From assembly GCF_003121485.1 (NCBI RefSeq), contig NZ_QAVX01000015.1, positions 27,703 to 91,702 of the forward strand: a stretch of DNA of 64,000 nucleotides. Reading direction: 5' to 3'. Below, one piece after another: positions 42,138 through 51,774 of this stretch (positions are counted from its first letter, which is position 1; every line of letters begins with the position of its first letter). This stretch comes from Dyella sp. C11 (lineage in GTDB: Bacteria > Pseudomonadota > Gammaproteobacteria > Xanthomonadales > Rhodanobacteraceae). Position numbers and translations under genes: made by a program. The notes under the pieces were generated by a model. It did not search any database. It was not told where the DNA came from and saw only the letters and a program-made list of their open reading frames with translations.

Positions 42138-43229
42138 TCAGGCCAGTCGTATGCCGGAGGTCGGATCAAACATATGCAGTCGATCGAGCGCCAACGCGAA
42201 GTGCATCACGCTGCCCGCGTCGGGCAGGGCAGCGGGCGGTACGCGCGACACCAGTGTCTGTCCGTTGCGGCGAAGGTTGAGGAACATTTCGTTGCCCACC
42301 GGCTCGACAACCTCAAGCGTGGCGCTCAGCATGGCGTTTGCTTCATCGCACGGGCGAAGGTCTTCCGGGCGAACGCCAAGTACGATCTCGCGATCGATCC
42401 AGCCCAGCAGCTCCTGGCCCTGCATGGCGAGCGTACCCAGGCGCATCTCGCCGTGCGGTGTGTCGAGCAGCCAGCCGTCGCCGTGACGCAGATGACCACG
42501 CAGCAGGTTCATGGCCGGCGATCCCAGGAAACCCGCGACGAACAGGTTGGCGGGTTTCTCGTAGAGCCGCATGGGCGTGTCGATCTGCTGGATCTGGCCG
42601 CCGTTGAGCACCACGATGCGCTGCCCCAGCGTCATCGCTTCCACCTGGTCGTGCGTCACGTAGATCATGGTGGCACCAAGTTGCCGATGCAGTCGCGCGA
42701 TCTCCACGCGCATGGACAAACGCAGCTTGGCGTCGAGATTGGACAGCGGCTCGTCGAGCAGGAATACCTTTGGTTCGCGCACCAGGGCGCGTCCAAGCGC
42801 CACGCGCTGGCGCTGGCCGCCGGAGAGCGCCGCCGGCAGCGCATCCAGTCGATGTTCCAGTTCCAGCTGCCTGGCCGCCTGGTGAATGCGCTGGTCGATC
42901 TGCGCCTTCGTCTTGCCGCGCAGGCGCAATCCGAACGCGAGGTTCTCGGCGACGGTCATGTGCGGATACAGCGCGTAGTTCTGGAACACCATCGCGATGT
43001 CGCGGTCCTTCGGCGACACGTCGTTCACCACGCGACCGTCGATGCTCAGCGTGCCGGACGAAATGGTTTCCAGGCCGGCGATCATGCGCAGCAGCGTGGT
43101 CTTGCCGCAGCCCGACGGGCCCACCAGCACGAGCAGTTCGCCATCGGCGATATCGAAGGTGGCTTCGGCCACACCGACGTGGCCATTGGGGTACACCTTG
43201 CTGACGCGATCCAGATTCACCGTGGCCAT
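42138..43229 (-). CDS. Sugar ABC transporter ATPase, MalK/UgpC type
   Basis: 363 residues. Walker A GPSGCGKTT (37-45), Q-loop VFQNYALYPHM, signature LSGGQRQRVALGRALVR (135-), Walker B VFLLDEPLSNLDAKLR, H-loop YVTHDQVEAM, then a C-terminal MalK-type TOBE regulatory domain (VLGVRPEDLRP). MATVNLDRVSKVYPNG is the natural start; the frame is open further upstream over the intergenic operator. It is on the strand opposite to its permeases and divergent from the GH1 gene, sharing a LacI-type site with it. Confidence 0.94.
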   Translation of the reverse strand: MATVNLDRVSKVYPNGHVGVAEATFDIADGELLVLVGPSGCGKTTLLRMIAGLETISSGTLSIDGRVVNDVSPKDRDIAMVFQNYALYPHMTVAENLAFGLRLRGKTKAQIDQRIHQAARQLELEHRLDALPAALSGGQRQRVALGRALVREPKVFLLDEPLSNLDAKLRLSMRVEIARLHRQLGATMIYVTHDQVEAMTLGQRIVVLNGGQIQQIDTPMRLYEKPANLFVAGFLGSPAMNLLRGHLRHGDGWLLDTPHGEMRLGTLAMQGQELLGWIDREIVLGVRPEDLRPCDEANAMLSATLEVVEPVGNEMFLNLRRNGQTLVSRVPPAALPDAGSVMHFALALDRLHMFDPTSGIRLA

Positions 43230-43329
43230 CAACGCGCTTCGCTCCGTTTCTCTGGTGGCTTCATGGCTCACCGTATCCGAATGTGTGCGCCACCGCTGCA
43301 CATGCGTGGCGCGCTCGGCTATTCTCAGC

Positions 43330-43345
43330 ATGTAATCGTTTACAT
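43330..43345. promoter_or_regulatory. LacI-type operator between the divergent ATPase and GH1 genes
   Basis: ATGTAATCGTTTACAT is a palindrome with one mismatched pair and matches GTAAACGTTTAC at 11 of 12 core bases. It is ~100 bp upstream of the malK-like ATG (43229) and 33 bp upstream of the GH1 ATG (43379), so one site could control both. Confidence 0.72.
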
Positions 43346-43378
43346 CAAGCCGCACTGCGGCATAGGGGATCTTTCACA

Positions 43379-44731
43379 ATGACGCAGAGCTATCGCTTTC
43401 CCCAAGGCTTCCATTGGGGCGCCGCGACCTCGGCCTATCAGATCGAAGGCTCTCCCCTGGCCGACGGTGCGGGTCCGAGCATCTGGGAGCGCTTCGCGCA
43501 CACGCCCGGCATGATGGCCAACGGCGACACCGGCGACATCGCCTGCGATCACTACAACCGCACCAAGGGCGACGTGCAGCTGATGCGCGCGCTCGGCCTG
43601 CAGGGTTACCGCTTCAGCATTGCGTGGGCGCGCGTGTTGCCCGAGGGCACTGGCCGCATCAACCAGAAAGGCGTGGACTTCTATTCGCGCCTGGTGGACG
43701 AGCTGCTCGAGAACGGCATCGAGCCGAACGCCACGCTGTTCCATTGGGATCTTCCCACTGCACTGGATGATCGTGGCGGCTGGCTCAATCGCGACATCGC
43801 GAACTGGTTCGCCGAATACGCCGGTGAGATGTTCAAGGCGCTGGATGACCGCGTGAAGCGCTGGACCACGCTCAACGAGCCGTGGGTGGTCACCGATGGC
43901 GGTTACCTGCACGGCACGCTGGCGCCGGGTCATCGCAGCAAGTACGAAGCGCCCATCGCCGCGCACAACCTGATGCGCGCCAGCGGCGCCGGCATCCAGG
44001 CATATCGCGCGCTGGGCAAGCACGAGATCGGCGTGGTGTTCAACATCGAGCCGAAATATCCGGCGTCGAACAGTCCTGAAGACATCGCTGCCACGCGTCG
44101 TGCGCAGGCGTACATGAACGAGCAGTTCGCCGATCCCGCGCTGCTGGGCAGCTATCCGCCGGAACTGAAGGAAATCTTCGGGCCGGCGTGGCCGGATTTC
44201 CCCGAGGACGATTTCAAGCTGACCAGGCAGAAGGTGGATTTCGTCGGCTTGAACTACTACACGCGCGCCGTCGTGAAAAACGACCCCAACGCGTATCCGC
44301 TGAAAGCCGTGCCGGTGAAGCAGCCCAACACCACGCACACGGAAACCGGCTGGGAAGTGCACGAGCAAGCCTTCACCGACATGTTCACTTGGTTCAAGGA
44401 CCGCTACGGCGACATTCCGCTCTACGTCACCGAGAACGGCTCCGCGTTCTACGACGCGCCCGTGGCCGAAGGCGATGTGGTGCAGGACCCGCTGCGCACC
44501 AGCTACCTTCGCAAGCACCTGAAGGCCATGCACCATGCCATCCAGCAGGGCGTGAACGTCAAGGGCTACTACGCGTGGTCGTTGATGGACAACCTGGAAT
44601 GGTCGCTGGGTTTCGCGAAGCGCTTTGGCCTCTACCACGTGGATTTCGCCACGTTGAAGCGCACACCCAAGGCAACGGCGAAGTTCTACGCGAGTGTGAT
44701 CGAGACGAACGGCGCCGTGCTGGACGATTGA
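43379..44731 (+). CDS. Beta-glucosidase, GH1
   Basis: 450 residues, TIM-barrel GH1. Acid/base TLNEPWV (Glu167) and nucleophile YVTENGSAF (Glu352) are both intact; the N-terminal signature FHWGAATSAYQIEGS is at 11-25. No signal peptide, hence cytoplasmic: it should cleave imported beta-linked disaccharides or oligosaccharides to glucose. GGGGAT is 8 nt before the ATG. Expression is probably controlled by the LacI site at 43330. Confidence 0.95.
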   Translation: MTQSYRFPQGFHWGAATSAYQIEGSPLADGAGPSIWERFAHTPGMMANGDTGDIACDHYNRTKGDVQLMRALGLQGYRFSIAWARVLPEGTGRINQKGVDFYSRLVDELLENGIEPNATLFHWDLPTALDDRGGWLNRDIANWFAEYAGEMFKALDDRVKRWTTLNEPWVVTDGGYLHGTLAPGHRSKYEAPIAAHNLMRASGAGIQAYRALGKHEIGVVFNIEPKYPASNSPEDIAATRRAQAYMNEQFADPALLGSYPPELKEIFGPAWPDFPEDDFKLTRQKVDFVGLNYYTRAVVKNDPNAYPLKAVPVKQPNTTHTETGWEVHEQAFTDMFTWFKDRYGDIPLYVTENGSAFYDAPVAEGDVVQDPLRTSYLRKHLKAMHHAIQQGVNVKGYYAWSLMDNLEWSLGFAKRFGLYHVDFATLKRTPKATAKFYASVIETNGAVLDD

Positions 44732-44741
44732 CGAAGCGAAA

Positions 44742-45174
44742 CCTTGTGGGAGCGCACCCTGTGCGCGACTGTCATGCGATGCGCCATCCCATAGTCGCGC
44801 ACAGGTGCGCTCCCACAGAAGGCGATGAGGAGCGACTGAGTCGATGGCAGTGTAGGAGCGCACTTGTGCGCGACCACGCCACGTTTTCAGGATGCGGTAA
44901 CGGTGGTCGCCCACAAGTGGGCTCCTACAGGCACCGGGACTGCAATCCTTGTGGAGCTCACCCTGTGCGCGACTGCCAGACAACGAAATGCCTCGCCTGT
45001 CGCGCACAGGGTGCACTCCCACAGGAGGCGATGAGGCGCGACTGAACCGACGGCAGTGTAGGAGCGCACTTGTGCGCGACCATTCCACGTTTTCAGGATG
45101 CGGTAATGGTGGTCGCCCACAAGTGGGCTCCTACAGACACCAGGACTCCAATCCTTGTGAGTTTGCTCCCACAG
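44742..45174. repeat. 205-bp tandem duplication of two REP-like hairpins
   Basis: The 458-bp gap 44732-45189 is occupied by two ~205-bp units (from CCTTGTGG at 44742 and 44947) and a truncated third (from 45152, collapsing directly to TTTGCTCCCACAG). Each unit contains a GTGGGAGCGCACCCTGTGCG-type inverted pair and a GTAGGAGCGCACTTGTGC/GCCCACAAGTGGGCTCC pair. No gene is present. Confidence 0.92.
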
Positions 45175-45189
45175 AAGTTGTCGTGCCGC

Positions 45190-46521
45190 TCAGCCCGTCA
45201 CGGTGTCGATGCTTTTCTGGTGCTGTTGAAGCCATGTCTTTAATGCAGCCTCGCTTGCGGCCATGGGCTCTGCATGGGCGGGTCGATTGAGCATGGCCTG
45301 GAGCGCTGGCGGCACATCGAGCTGCCGACCGATCAACGGCTCCACCACGCTGTCGAACTTCGCCGGATGCGCCGTGGAGACAATCGCCCACGGCAGGCCG
45401 GTCACACTCATGCTGTCGAGCAGGTGGGCCGCCGTCGCCGTATGCGGGCAGAACACTTCTCCGTGGTCGCGCGCGTGGCGCACGATGGTTTCGCGAATGG
45501 TGTCGTCATCCACGCTGGTGGCGTGCAGCTGAAGTCGCAGTTCGTGGTCGTGCGGGAAGGTCCAGCGCAGGCGCTCGAAATTGCTGGGTGCACCTACATC
45601 CATCGCGTTTGCCAGCGTGGCGATGGCCGGTCGCGGTGAATACGGCGAGCCGTCGAAATAATCACTGAGCGTGGCGTTGGCGTTGCATGCGAGGTGGATT
45701 TCACCCACCGGCAAGCCCATGTCGCGCACCCACACACACGCAAGCGCGTTGCCGAGATTGCCGGTAGGCACGATGAAGTTGAGCGGTACGCGATGGTCGC
45801 GCCACCATGCCAGCGAGGCATGCGCGTAATAGCTCATCTGCGGCAGCAGGCGTCCAAGGCTGATGCTGTTGGCCGACGACAGCGGCACGCGCTGCTGCAG
45901 TTCCGCATCGTTGAGCGCGGCCTTCACCATGCGCTGGCAGTCGTCGAAGGTGCCGGCCACGCGCAGTGCCTGCACGTTGTCGCCGAAGCATCCCAGTTGA
46001 TGCGCCTGCCGGGGCGATACGCGTCCATCGGGATAAAGGATCACCACGCGAACGCCGGGCTGCCGGTGGAAGGCTGCTGCCACGGCAGCGCCGGTATCGC
46101 CCGAGGTAGCCACGAGTATGGTGAGTGGCGCTTCCGCGTCGCGACGCAAACGCCGGAAACAGGCGGCGAGGAAACGTGCACCCACGTCCTTGAACGCAGC
46201 GCTGGGCCCATGGAACAGCTCAAGTACGGATGCATCGTCGCGATACGCCAACGGGCGCAGCGGTACATCGAAATCCAGTGCTTCGCGGCAGATGGCCGGA
46301 AGTTCGCGGGCCAGCGATGACCCACGGAAGAACGGATCGAGCAGCGTCGTGGCGGTATCGGCCAGCGAACCTTCGGGATCGAAGTCGGAGGCATCCAGTT
46401 GGGGCAGTGCTTCGGGTACGTAAAGGCCCCCATCGGGTGCAAGCCCCGCGGCGATCACGTCTTCGATGCGCGCCGCGTGTCTTGCGCCACGGGTGCTGCG
46501 GTATTGCAACGGCTCACTCAT
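45190..46521 (-). CDS. thrC: Threonine synthase
   Basis: 443 residues, PLP fold-type II. Opening [23 protein letters not shown] lysine in [15 protein letters not shown] (Lys111); [32 protein letters not shown]. It converts O-phosphohomoserine to threonine. Its start overlaps the thrB stop (ATGA). Last gene of hom-thrB-thrC; the transcript would end in the hairpin array at 44742-45174. Confidence 0.96.
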   Translation of the reverse strand: MSEPLQYRSTRGARHAARIEDVIAAGLAPDGGLYVPEALPQLDASDFDPEGSLADTATTLLDPFFRGSSLARELPAICREALDFDVPLRPLAYRDDASVLELFHGPSAAFKDVGARFLAACFRRLRRDAEAPLTILVATSGDTGAAVAAAFHRQPGVRVVILYPDGRVSPRQAHQLGCFGDNVQALRVAGTFDDCQRMVKAALNDAELQQRVPLSSANSISLGRLLPQMSYYAHASLAWWRDHRVPLNFIVPTGNLGNALACVWVRDMGLPVGEIHLACNANATLSDYFDGSPYSPRPAIATLANAMDVGAPSNFERLRWTFPHDHELRLQLHATSVDDDTIRETIVRHARDHGEVFCPHTATAAHLLDSMSVTGLPWAIVSTAHPAKFDSVVEPLIGRQLDVPPALQAMLNRPAHAEPMAASEAALKTWLQQHQKSIDTVTG

Positions 46522-47492
46522 GCCGTTTCCTCGTCGACCAGCGCGGCAGCCGGTCCATTGATGGGTGATACCAGCACGTCGCTGGCCAGGCCTTCTTCCG
46601 CGAAGGCAGCCGCCATGGCTGCCGCGGCGCGTTCGGCATCCGCACGATGCTCGTACCAGCCGAAGACACTGGGACCGGCGCCGGAAATGCTTGCGCCGAG
46701 CGCCGCGTGATCCAGAGCCGCCTGTTTCACGCGCGCGAATCCTGGGACCAGCGGCGCGCGCCTTGGTTCCACCAGCACGTCCTTCAGGCCTTCGCGTACC
46801 AGCTCCGCGTCGCCGCGCTGGCAGCCGGTGAGGAACAGGGCGAGGTTGGCGTGTTGCGCCACGACGTCGTGCAGGTCGAAACCCTTGGAGAGCACGGCGC
46901 GAGCCTCGCGCGTTTCGAGTACCACGTGTGGATGCACCAGTGCGCAATGCCAGTGCTCGGGCACAGACAAACGCAGCAGGCGATCGCGGGTGGACAACAC
47001 CAGACCACCCAACAGCATGGGACCCAGGTTGTCGCCATGGCGGCTGCCGCTGGCCACGGCCTCACCATCCAGCGCGAAGCCGTAGAGCGCTTCGCGCGGC
47101 AGCGAACGTTCCAGCAAGGCATTCGCAGCCACCAGCGCGGCAACGCAGGAGGCAGCGGAACCGCCCATGCCGGAGCCGAGCGCGATGCCCTTGTGCAGTT
47201 CCACTTCGAATCCGTGGCGCAGCCCCAGTGCGCGGCGCAACGAAAGCAACGCGGCGCCGGCCGTATTGGCGGCGGCATCGAGCGGCAGGTTCGTCACGCA
47301 TCCGTGGATCGCCGCGATGCGCACGGTGGGTTCGTCGATGCGGCGCACGATGGCGCGATCGCCGGCACCGGCCACGCTGTGGCCAAGAATGTCGAAGCCC
47401 ACGGCCACGTTGCCGACGCTGGCATAAGCCATCGCTTGTGCGCTCAGCGCGCGTTGCGGTGCCATCACAGGTTCCATCAGTTGAGCATTCAT
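46518..47492 (-). CDS. thrB: Homoserine kinase
   Basis: 324 residues, GHMP kinase family: [22 protein letters not shown]-binding [19 protein letters not shown] (103-120), and the third motif [16 protein letters not shown]. It phosphorylates homoserine. ATGA overlaps at both ends, with hom upstream and thrC downstream. Confidence 0.96.
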   Translation of the reverse strand: MNAQLMEPVMAPQRALSAQAMAYASVGNVAVGFDILGHSVAGAGDRAIVRRIDEPTVRIAAIHGCVTNLPLDAAANTAGAALLSLRRALGLRHGFEVELHKGIALGSGMGGSAASCVAALVAANALLERSLPREALYGFALDGEAVASGSRHGDNLGPMLLGGLVLSTRDRLLRLSVPEHWHCALVHPHVVLETREARAVLSKGFDLHDVVAQHANLALFLTGCQRGDAELVREGLKDVLVEPRRAPLVPGFARVKQAALDHAALGASISGAGPSVFGWYEHRADAERAAAAMAAAFAEEGLASDVLVSPINGPAAALVDEETA

Positions 47493-48640
47493 CCGCGCAT
47501 CTCCAGTGACTCGGCGATGCGCAACAGGTCGGCGAACACGCCCGCTGCCGTCACTTCCGGACCGGCACCGGGCCCTTGCACCAGCATCGGGTTCTCGCGA
47601 TAGCGGTGGGTGGTGAACTGTACGACGTTGTCGGTGAGACGCGTGTGCGCGAAGGGGTGCGAGGACGGCAGCAGGGCCAGGCGCACGCTGGCATGGCCCT
47701 TGGCGTCCAGGCTGGCGACATGGCGCAGCACGCAGCCTTGCGTCTGCGCATTCGCCACATGGCGGGCCATGGAGGCATCGAGCAGATGCAGATGATCCAT
47801 CACTTGATCGGCGGGCAGCTCGGCCAGTTCGCGCGGCACCAGGCTTTGTACGTCCACGTCGTCCAGCGAGAGCGACCAGCCCGCTTCGCGCGCCAGGATC
47901 ACCAGTTTCCGGGCCACGTCCAGGCCGGAAAGGTCGTCGCGCGGATCGGGTTCGGTGTAACCCAGCGCGTGTGCTTCGCGCACCAGTGCGGAGAACGGAC
48001 GGTTGCCGTCATGGCGATGGCACAGCCATGCGAGCGTGCCGGAGAACATGCCTTCCACCGCGAGCAATTCATCACCGGTGTCGAGCAGGTCACGCAGTGT
48101 CTGCACCACGGGCAGGCCGGCGCACACCGTGGCCTCGTAGCGGAAGCGGGCGCCGCCGCTGCATGCGGCGCGAATGGCGTGCAGGCGAGGCAGGGAACCG
48201 CTGCTGGCGAGTTTGTTGGGCGTGACGACGTGCATGCCGCTGGCCAGCCATTCGGCGTAACGCGAGGCTACGGCCTCACTCGCGCTGCAATCGATCACCA
48301 GCGCATGGCGGCCATCGTCGCCACGCACGTGCGCGGCAAATTCGTCGAGGTTGCTCGGACGCCAGGTTTGCGCGCTGTCATGGCGGCCATTGAGCTCGGG
48401 ATCATCGGCATCCAGCCACATGCGACGGCTGGCGGCCACGCCGCACAACCGAAGGTCCAGGCCTGCACGCAGCAGTCGAGGCTGTGCGGTTCGCAGCTGG
48501 TCCAGCAGGGCGCTGCCGACACGACCGGGACCGACCAGGCCCACGGCGAGGACGCGCTGGCGCGCGGTGGTCGTCGGCAGCGCCATGGCATGTGGCGGTA
48601 GCGACGGTTGTTCGAGCGAAGGTGATGCGACAGCGTTCAC
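47489..48640 (-). CDS. Homoserine dehydrogenase, monofunctional
   Basis: 383 residues from a GTG preceded by GGAGAGG with 5-nt spacing. NAD(P)-binding [19 protein letters not shown] (32-50), [39 protein letters not shown], and [12 protein letters not shown]. The sequence resembles the dehydrogenase half of ThrA-type bifunctional proteins, but no aspartokinase domain precedes it and there is no ACT domain. It reduces aspartate semialdehyde to homoserine. First gene after the Thr/Ile leader peptide. Confidence 0.94.
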   Translation of the reverse strand: MNAVASPSLEQPSLPPHAMALPTTTARQRVLAVGLVGPGRVGSALLDQLRTAQPRLLRAGLDLRLCGVAASRRMWLDADDPELNGRHDSAQTWRPSNLDEFAAHVRGDDGRHALVIDCSASEAVASRYAEWLASGMHVVTPNKLASSGSLPRLHAIRAACSGGARFRYEATVCAGLPVVQTLRDLLDTGDELLAVEGMFSGTLAWLCHRHDGNRPFSALVREAHALGYTEPDPRDDLSGLDVARKLVILAREAGWSLSLDDVDVQSLVPRELAELPADQVMDHLHLLDASMARHVANAQTQGCVLRHVASLDAKGHASVRLALLPSSHPFAHTRLTDNVVQFTTHRYRENPMLVQGPGAGPEVTAAGVFADLLRIAESLEMRG

Positions 48641-48696
48641 GATGGCCTCTCCGGTTGGATGGCCCGTGCTCGCGGAGGGGAGTCGGAGTGTGCGCC

Positions 48697-48721
48697 GGCC
48701 CGCCTCATCGAGGGCGGGGCC
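48697..48721 (-). promoter_or_regulatory. GC-rich hairpin in the thr leader (attenuator candidate)
   Basis: GGCCCGCCTC and GAGGGCGGGGCC (plus-strand order) form a stem with bulged bases and a 3-nt loop, 15 bp downstream of the leader-peptide stop. No run of U follows in the transcript, so intrinsic termination would be unusual; a pause or Rho-linked mechanism is possible. Confidence 0.55.
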
Positions 48722-48736
48722 GTTTGCGTCAGGAAC

Positions 48737-48889
48737 TTATTCGCGCACGGTAACCCACCCCGACCCGGTGGTAATAGTGGTCGTGGTGGTGGTCATGGTG
48801 GCGATGGTCGTGGCGTCGGCGGACAGCAGCACAGCCCCGGCGTTGGCCGGGTTCAGGTACGTGCGTGCTGGCGCGATAAGCAGCGACAT
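48737..48889 (-). CDS. thrL: thr operon leader peptide
   Basis: A 50-codon ORF, ATG 48889 to TAA 48737. Residues 27-41 read TTIATMTTTTTTITT: eleven Thr and two Ile in fifteen codons, closely matching the logic of E. coli ThrL. It is followed by a GC-rich hairpin and then hom-thrB-thrC. There is no SD; the predicted transcription start is about three bases before the ATG. Shortage of charged tRNA-Thr or tRNA-Ile would stall the ribosome here. Confidence 0.9.
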   Translation of the reverse strand: MSLLIAPARTYLNPANAGAVLLSADATTIATMTTTTTTITTGSGWVTVRE

Positions 48890-48898
48890 GGCATCGAC

Positions 48899-48926
48899 GT
48901 TATGTCGATTGCTGCACCGCAGTCAA
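48899..48926 (-). promoter_or_regulatory. Predicted promoter of the thr operon
   Basis: Minus-strand -35 TTGACT (48921-48926) and -10 CATAAC (48899-48904) are 16 bp apart, one base short of ideal. The -10 ends 9 nt before the leader-peptide ATG. Confidence 0.65.
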
Positions 48927-48982
48927 CAGGTTCGTTTGAAACCTTTTGGACGTCCGGGGAACCTGTTTCAGGAATGTCACGC

Positions 48983-49234
48983 TCAGTCGCTGTCACCCGA
49001 GCGCCAGCGCGGCGGCTCACCCTTCAGCCAGCACACCAGCATGAGCAGGGCGGTAAGCAGCGCGGCATAGAGCACGAACAGGCCGTTTTCGTGGGTATGC
49101 ACCAGCCACTTCATGCCGCATCCCAGCAACGCCGCATAGGCGATGAAAACCAGCACGCCCTGCCAGGTGGTGGGAAATCCCCAGCCCCAGCCGTAGCGTT
49201 TGGCGGGAAACCAGTACTTTCTTTCGCCCTGCAT
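48983..49234 (-). CDS. Small two-span membrane protein, unknown function
   Basis: 83 residues: N-terminal KYWFPAKRYGWGWGFPTTWQ, then two hydrophobic helices (GVLVFIAYAALLGCGMKWL and GLFVLYAALLTALLMLVCWL) and a polar C-terminus KGEPPRWRSGDSD. The aromatic N-terminal motif followed by two helices is a recurrent conserved hypothetical in Proteobacteria. GAGG lies upstream of the ATG (TGAGGACAACCG). Confidence 0.78.
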   Translation of the reverse strand: MQGERKYWFPAKRYGWGWGFPTTWQGVLVFIAYAALLGCGMKWLVHTHENGLFVLYAALLTALLMLVCWLKGEPPRWRSGDSD

Positions 49235-49383
49235 CGGTTGTCCTCAGTGAGGTGCTTGGAAAGGCGGCAATGGGCCTGCCGTCGGGGGGTGCGGTGGAAC
49301 CAGGCCTACTGCAGGCAGGCCCACCCCTGGAGCCCTTCCATTATATTTCCTTGTCCACAGGGGTGATCCAGAAGGGCGCATAG

Positions 49384-51714
49384 ATGCATCGTTTCCTCGC
49401 TGCTCGAGGTCAAGGACTGACTTATGGCCAGTGCTTCCTTCTGTATGTCGCGATGTTCCTTGTGGCGTTTTCACAGGCGATGACGGGCGGCAAGGTGATT
49501 TCGCCCAGCCGCCAGGAGGCATTCCTGGCGGTTCAACCGGCGGTGCAGAGCCATCGCAAGGAAAACTACAAGTTCAGCGACTTTACGCTGGTGCATGTCA
49601 CGGAAAGCAAGGTTTTCCTCGAAGGACAGCGTTCGGGTTGGTTGACCACATGGACGCCCTACAACGAGCTGGGAAGACCTACCTCGCACATGTCGGACCT
49701 CAGTCCGGCTTACCTGCCCAATGCGATCATTTCGCTGCTGACCAAGGACGCGTTCACCTATGTGACGCTCATAGCGTTGCTCGCCGCGTTTCTCGCCGGC
49801 AGCTTCGCGTTTCTTCTGGCGCGGGAGTTGGCCCTTTCACCGCCCGCTGCACTGCTGGCTGCCCTGGGGCTGGGTGTTTCTCCCTCCCTGATCTACTGGG
49901 TCACCTTTCCCATGTTCGCCGCGGCCTACGGATGGACCATGGCCGCGCTGTACGGCCTTGTGCGATACGTGCGGAAGCCAGACTTGCTGTCGTGGGCCAT
50001 CATCGCGTTCTCGGTCTACAGCCAGGTCATGTCGGCGTATCCGGTCATGGTGGTGTATCACGTCTACCTGGCTGCCGGCTTCCTTGTTTACCTCTATTGG
50101 CGGCTACCTGAATTTCCCCGACGTGGGCGGGACATGGTCCGCTTGTCTGCAGGACTGGCATCTGCCGCATGCGTCGGTTGCCTGGCAGCGTTTCCTGCCG
50201 TCATGGATACCTGGATAGCCACGGCGCAGTCGGCACGCATGCACCCGAGTGTTGAATTCCTCCGGGCAAATCTTCCACCCATGGCAAGTGCATGGGATTG
50301 GAGCCGCTTCGTGGCGTTCTGGACGTTTCCGCAAGTCATGGGGGACCCGATCGCAACCGATTTTTCTCCCCTGTTCAATGGGCGCAGCCTGGCGCCCTTT
50401 GTGGTGTTTCTGCTCTGCGCGGCGCCGTGGCGGCGCACATGGGGATGGTGGCTTGCCGTATTGGCCATGGTTCTGGCGGATGCATCAGCACCTGTTTTTG
50501 CCTTTGGCGCGGAATATCTGGGGCTGGGGCTTTCCCGCTCTGTCCCCAGCGTGCATGCCATCGTGCCGCTGGTGATGATCGCCGCGATCAGCATGGATGC
50601 CTTGCTTGCCCCAAAGGTGGCCTCGTCGTCGGGCGATGCGGCGGGCGGGCAACGCGCCCGGTTCATTCGGCTACTGCTGGCCACCGTTCTTTATGGACTT
50701 CTTCTGGCCAACGCGGTGGCGGTGTCCCATCATTTGAACGGCGTTGCCTCATATCGTACGACGCTTCTTTTTGCGCTCTACGCGCCCGTCATGTGGGTCG
50801 CGCTGCAACGGCGATGGATCGTGCTCTACGTCCTGGTCGTCCTGTTTCATCTGAGCGTATTCGATCGAACCGAACTGCTGGTTCAGTCGCGCAAGGCTAT
50901 CGTGCAATCCTCGCCGTTGACGACCGAGTTGCAGCACCTGCTGTCGGATGGATCGCGTTACGCGGTGCTGAAATCTGCCGACGATTTCATGCCGGCAAAC
51001 ATGAATGCACAAATGCTCCTGCGATCCGTGCATACCTATGACAGCCTCTCGCCAGTCCGCTATCAGGAACTCATTCGACGGCTGGGTGGCGAGAGCGCCA
51101 ACTACGGTCGAACGAATCGGGCGATTGATGCGGGCAGCGTGGGGTCGATGGATTTCATGCTGTCCAACATTGGTGCCCTGGTCACCAGGGAGCCGGTGAA
51201 CTCACCGCTGGTCGAATGGGATGGGAGCTTCAATGGGTTATTGGTGTACAGCGTAAAGCATCGTTGGGGTTCCTTCGTGCGCGTGCCGATGAGTCGGGTC
51301 CGGCAAGAAGGCGATGCCGTGACGCTAGCTGACCCTTCGGCCATCACGCCGCAGGCGGCCTCCCTGGTTCGAGACCGCGGGGATGATGTCGAATTGGCGT
51401 TGCGCGATCACCTGGATACGCCATCCGTCCTTGTCATGAGCCAGAGCTACAACGCGCAGTGGCGCATGCAGGTTCGTGTACGTGAAACGTGGATAAGCGC
51501 AAGGCCGGTGTTGGTCAATGGCGCTTTCCAAGGCATCGTGTTGCCGCCGGAAGCCGACAGGGTGAAGGCCACGTTCCGTCCCTGGATTCGTTGGGCATGG
51601 CTTGGCCATGCCATGTTCGGTGCCATCGCCCTGCTGCTAATGCTCGTGGCACTCAGGAACACGTTCCGGCGCGGCACGCCCGTGCGGCACAATGGTCATA
51701 CACTCGAGCCTTGA
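49384..51714 (+). CDS. Large YfhO-like / GT-C-type membrane protein
   Basis: 776 residues with about 12 hydrophobic spans in the first ~500 residues (e.g. YVTLIALLAAFLAGSFAFLL, WWLAVLAMVLADASAPVFAF) and a ~200-residue extracytoplasmic C-terminal domain ending VLVNGAFQGIVLPPEADRVK and one last span. The late VNGAFQGIxLPxG-like segment and the overall plan resemble YfhO-type membrane proteins, which glycosylate lipoteichoic acid or related lipids in other bacteria. Catalytic residues are not certain. First of two plus-strand genes facing the polysaccharide cluster. Confidence 0.75.
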   Translation: MHRFLAARGQGLTYGQCFLLYVAMFLVAFSQAMTGGKVISPSRQEAFLAVQPAVQSHRKENYKFSDFTLVHVTESKVFLEGQRSGWLTTWTPYNELGRPTSHMSDLSPAYLPNAIISLLTKDAFTYVTLIALLAAFLAGSFAFLLARELALSPPAALLAALGLGVSPSLIYWVTFPMFAAAYGWTMAALYGLVRYVRKPDLLSWAIIAFSVYSQVMSAYPVMVVYHVYLAAGFLVYLYWRLPEFPRRGRDMVRLSAGLASAACVGCLAAFPAVMDTWIATAQSARMHPSVEFLRANLPPMASAWDWSRFVAFWTFPQVMGDPIATDFSPLFNGRSLAPFVVFLLCAAPWRRTWGWWLAVLAMVLADASAPVFAFGAEYLGLGLSRSVPSVHAIVPLVMIAAISMDALLAPKVASSSGDAAGGQRARFIRLLLATVLYGLLLANAVAVSHHLNGVASYRTTLLFALYAPVMWVALQRRWIVLYVLVVLFHLSVFDRTELLVQSRKAIVQSSPLTTELQHLLSDGSRYAVLKSADDFMPANMNAQMLLRSVHTYDSLSPVRYQELIRRLGGESANYGRTNRAIDAGSVGSMDFMLSNIGALVTREPVNSPLVEWDGSFNGLLVYSVKHRWGSFVRVPMSRVRQEGDAVTLADPSAITPQAASLVRDRGDDVELALRDHLDTPSVLVMSQSYNAQWRMQVRVRETWISARPVLVNGAFQGIVLPPEADRVKATFRPWIRWAWLGHAMFGAIALLLMLVALRNTFRRGTPVRHNGHTLEP

Positions 51715-51774
51715 ACCGCTTGCAAGCGATCTTTGATGGATCGCGTCGCCATCTTGTCGTAATTGAACCCGCCG

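Noticed and set aside
44742..45174. Possible CRISPR array
   Set aside because: Units are palindromic REP-like pairs with similar, not unique, intervening sequence; no cas genes.
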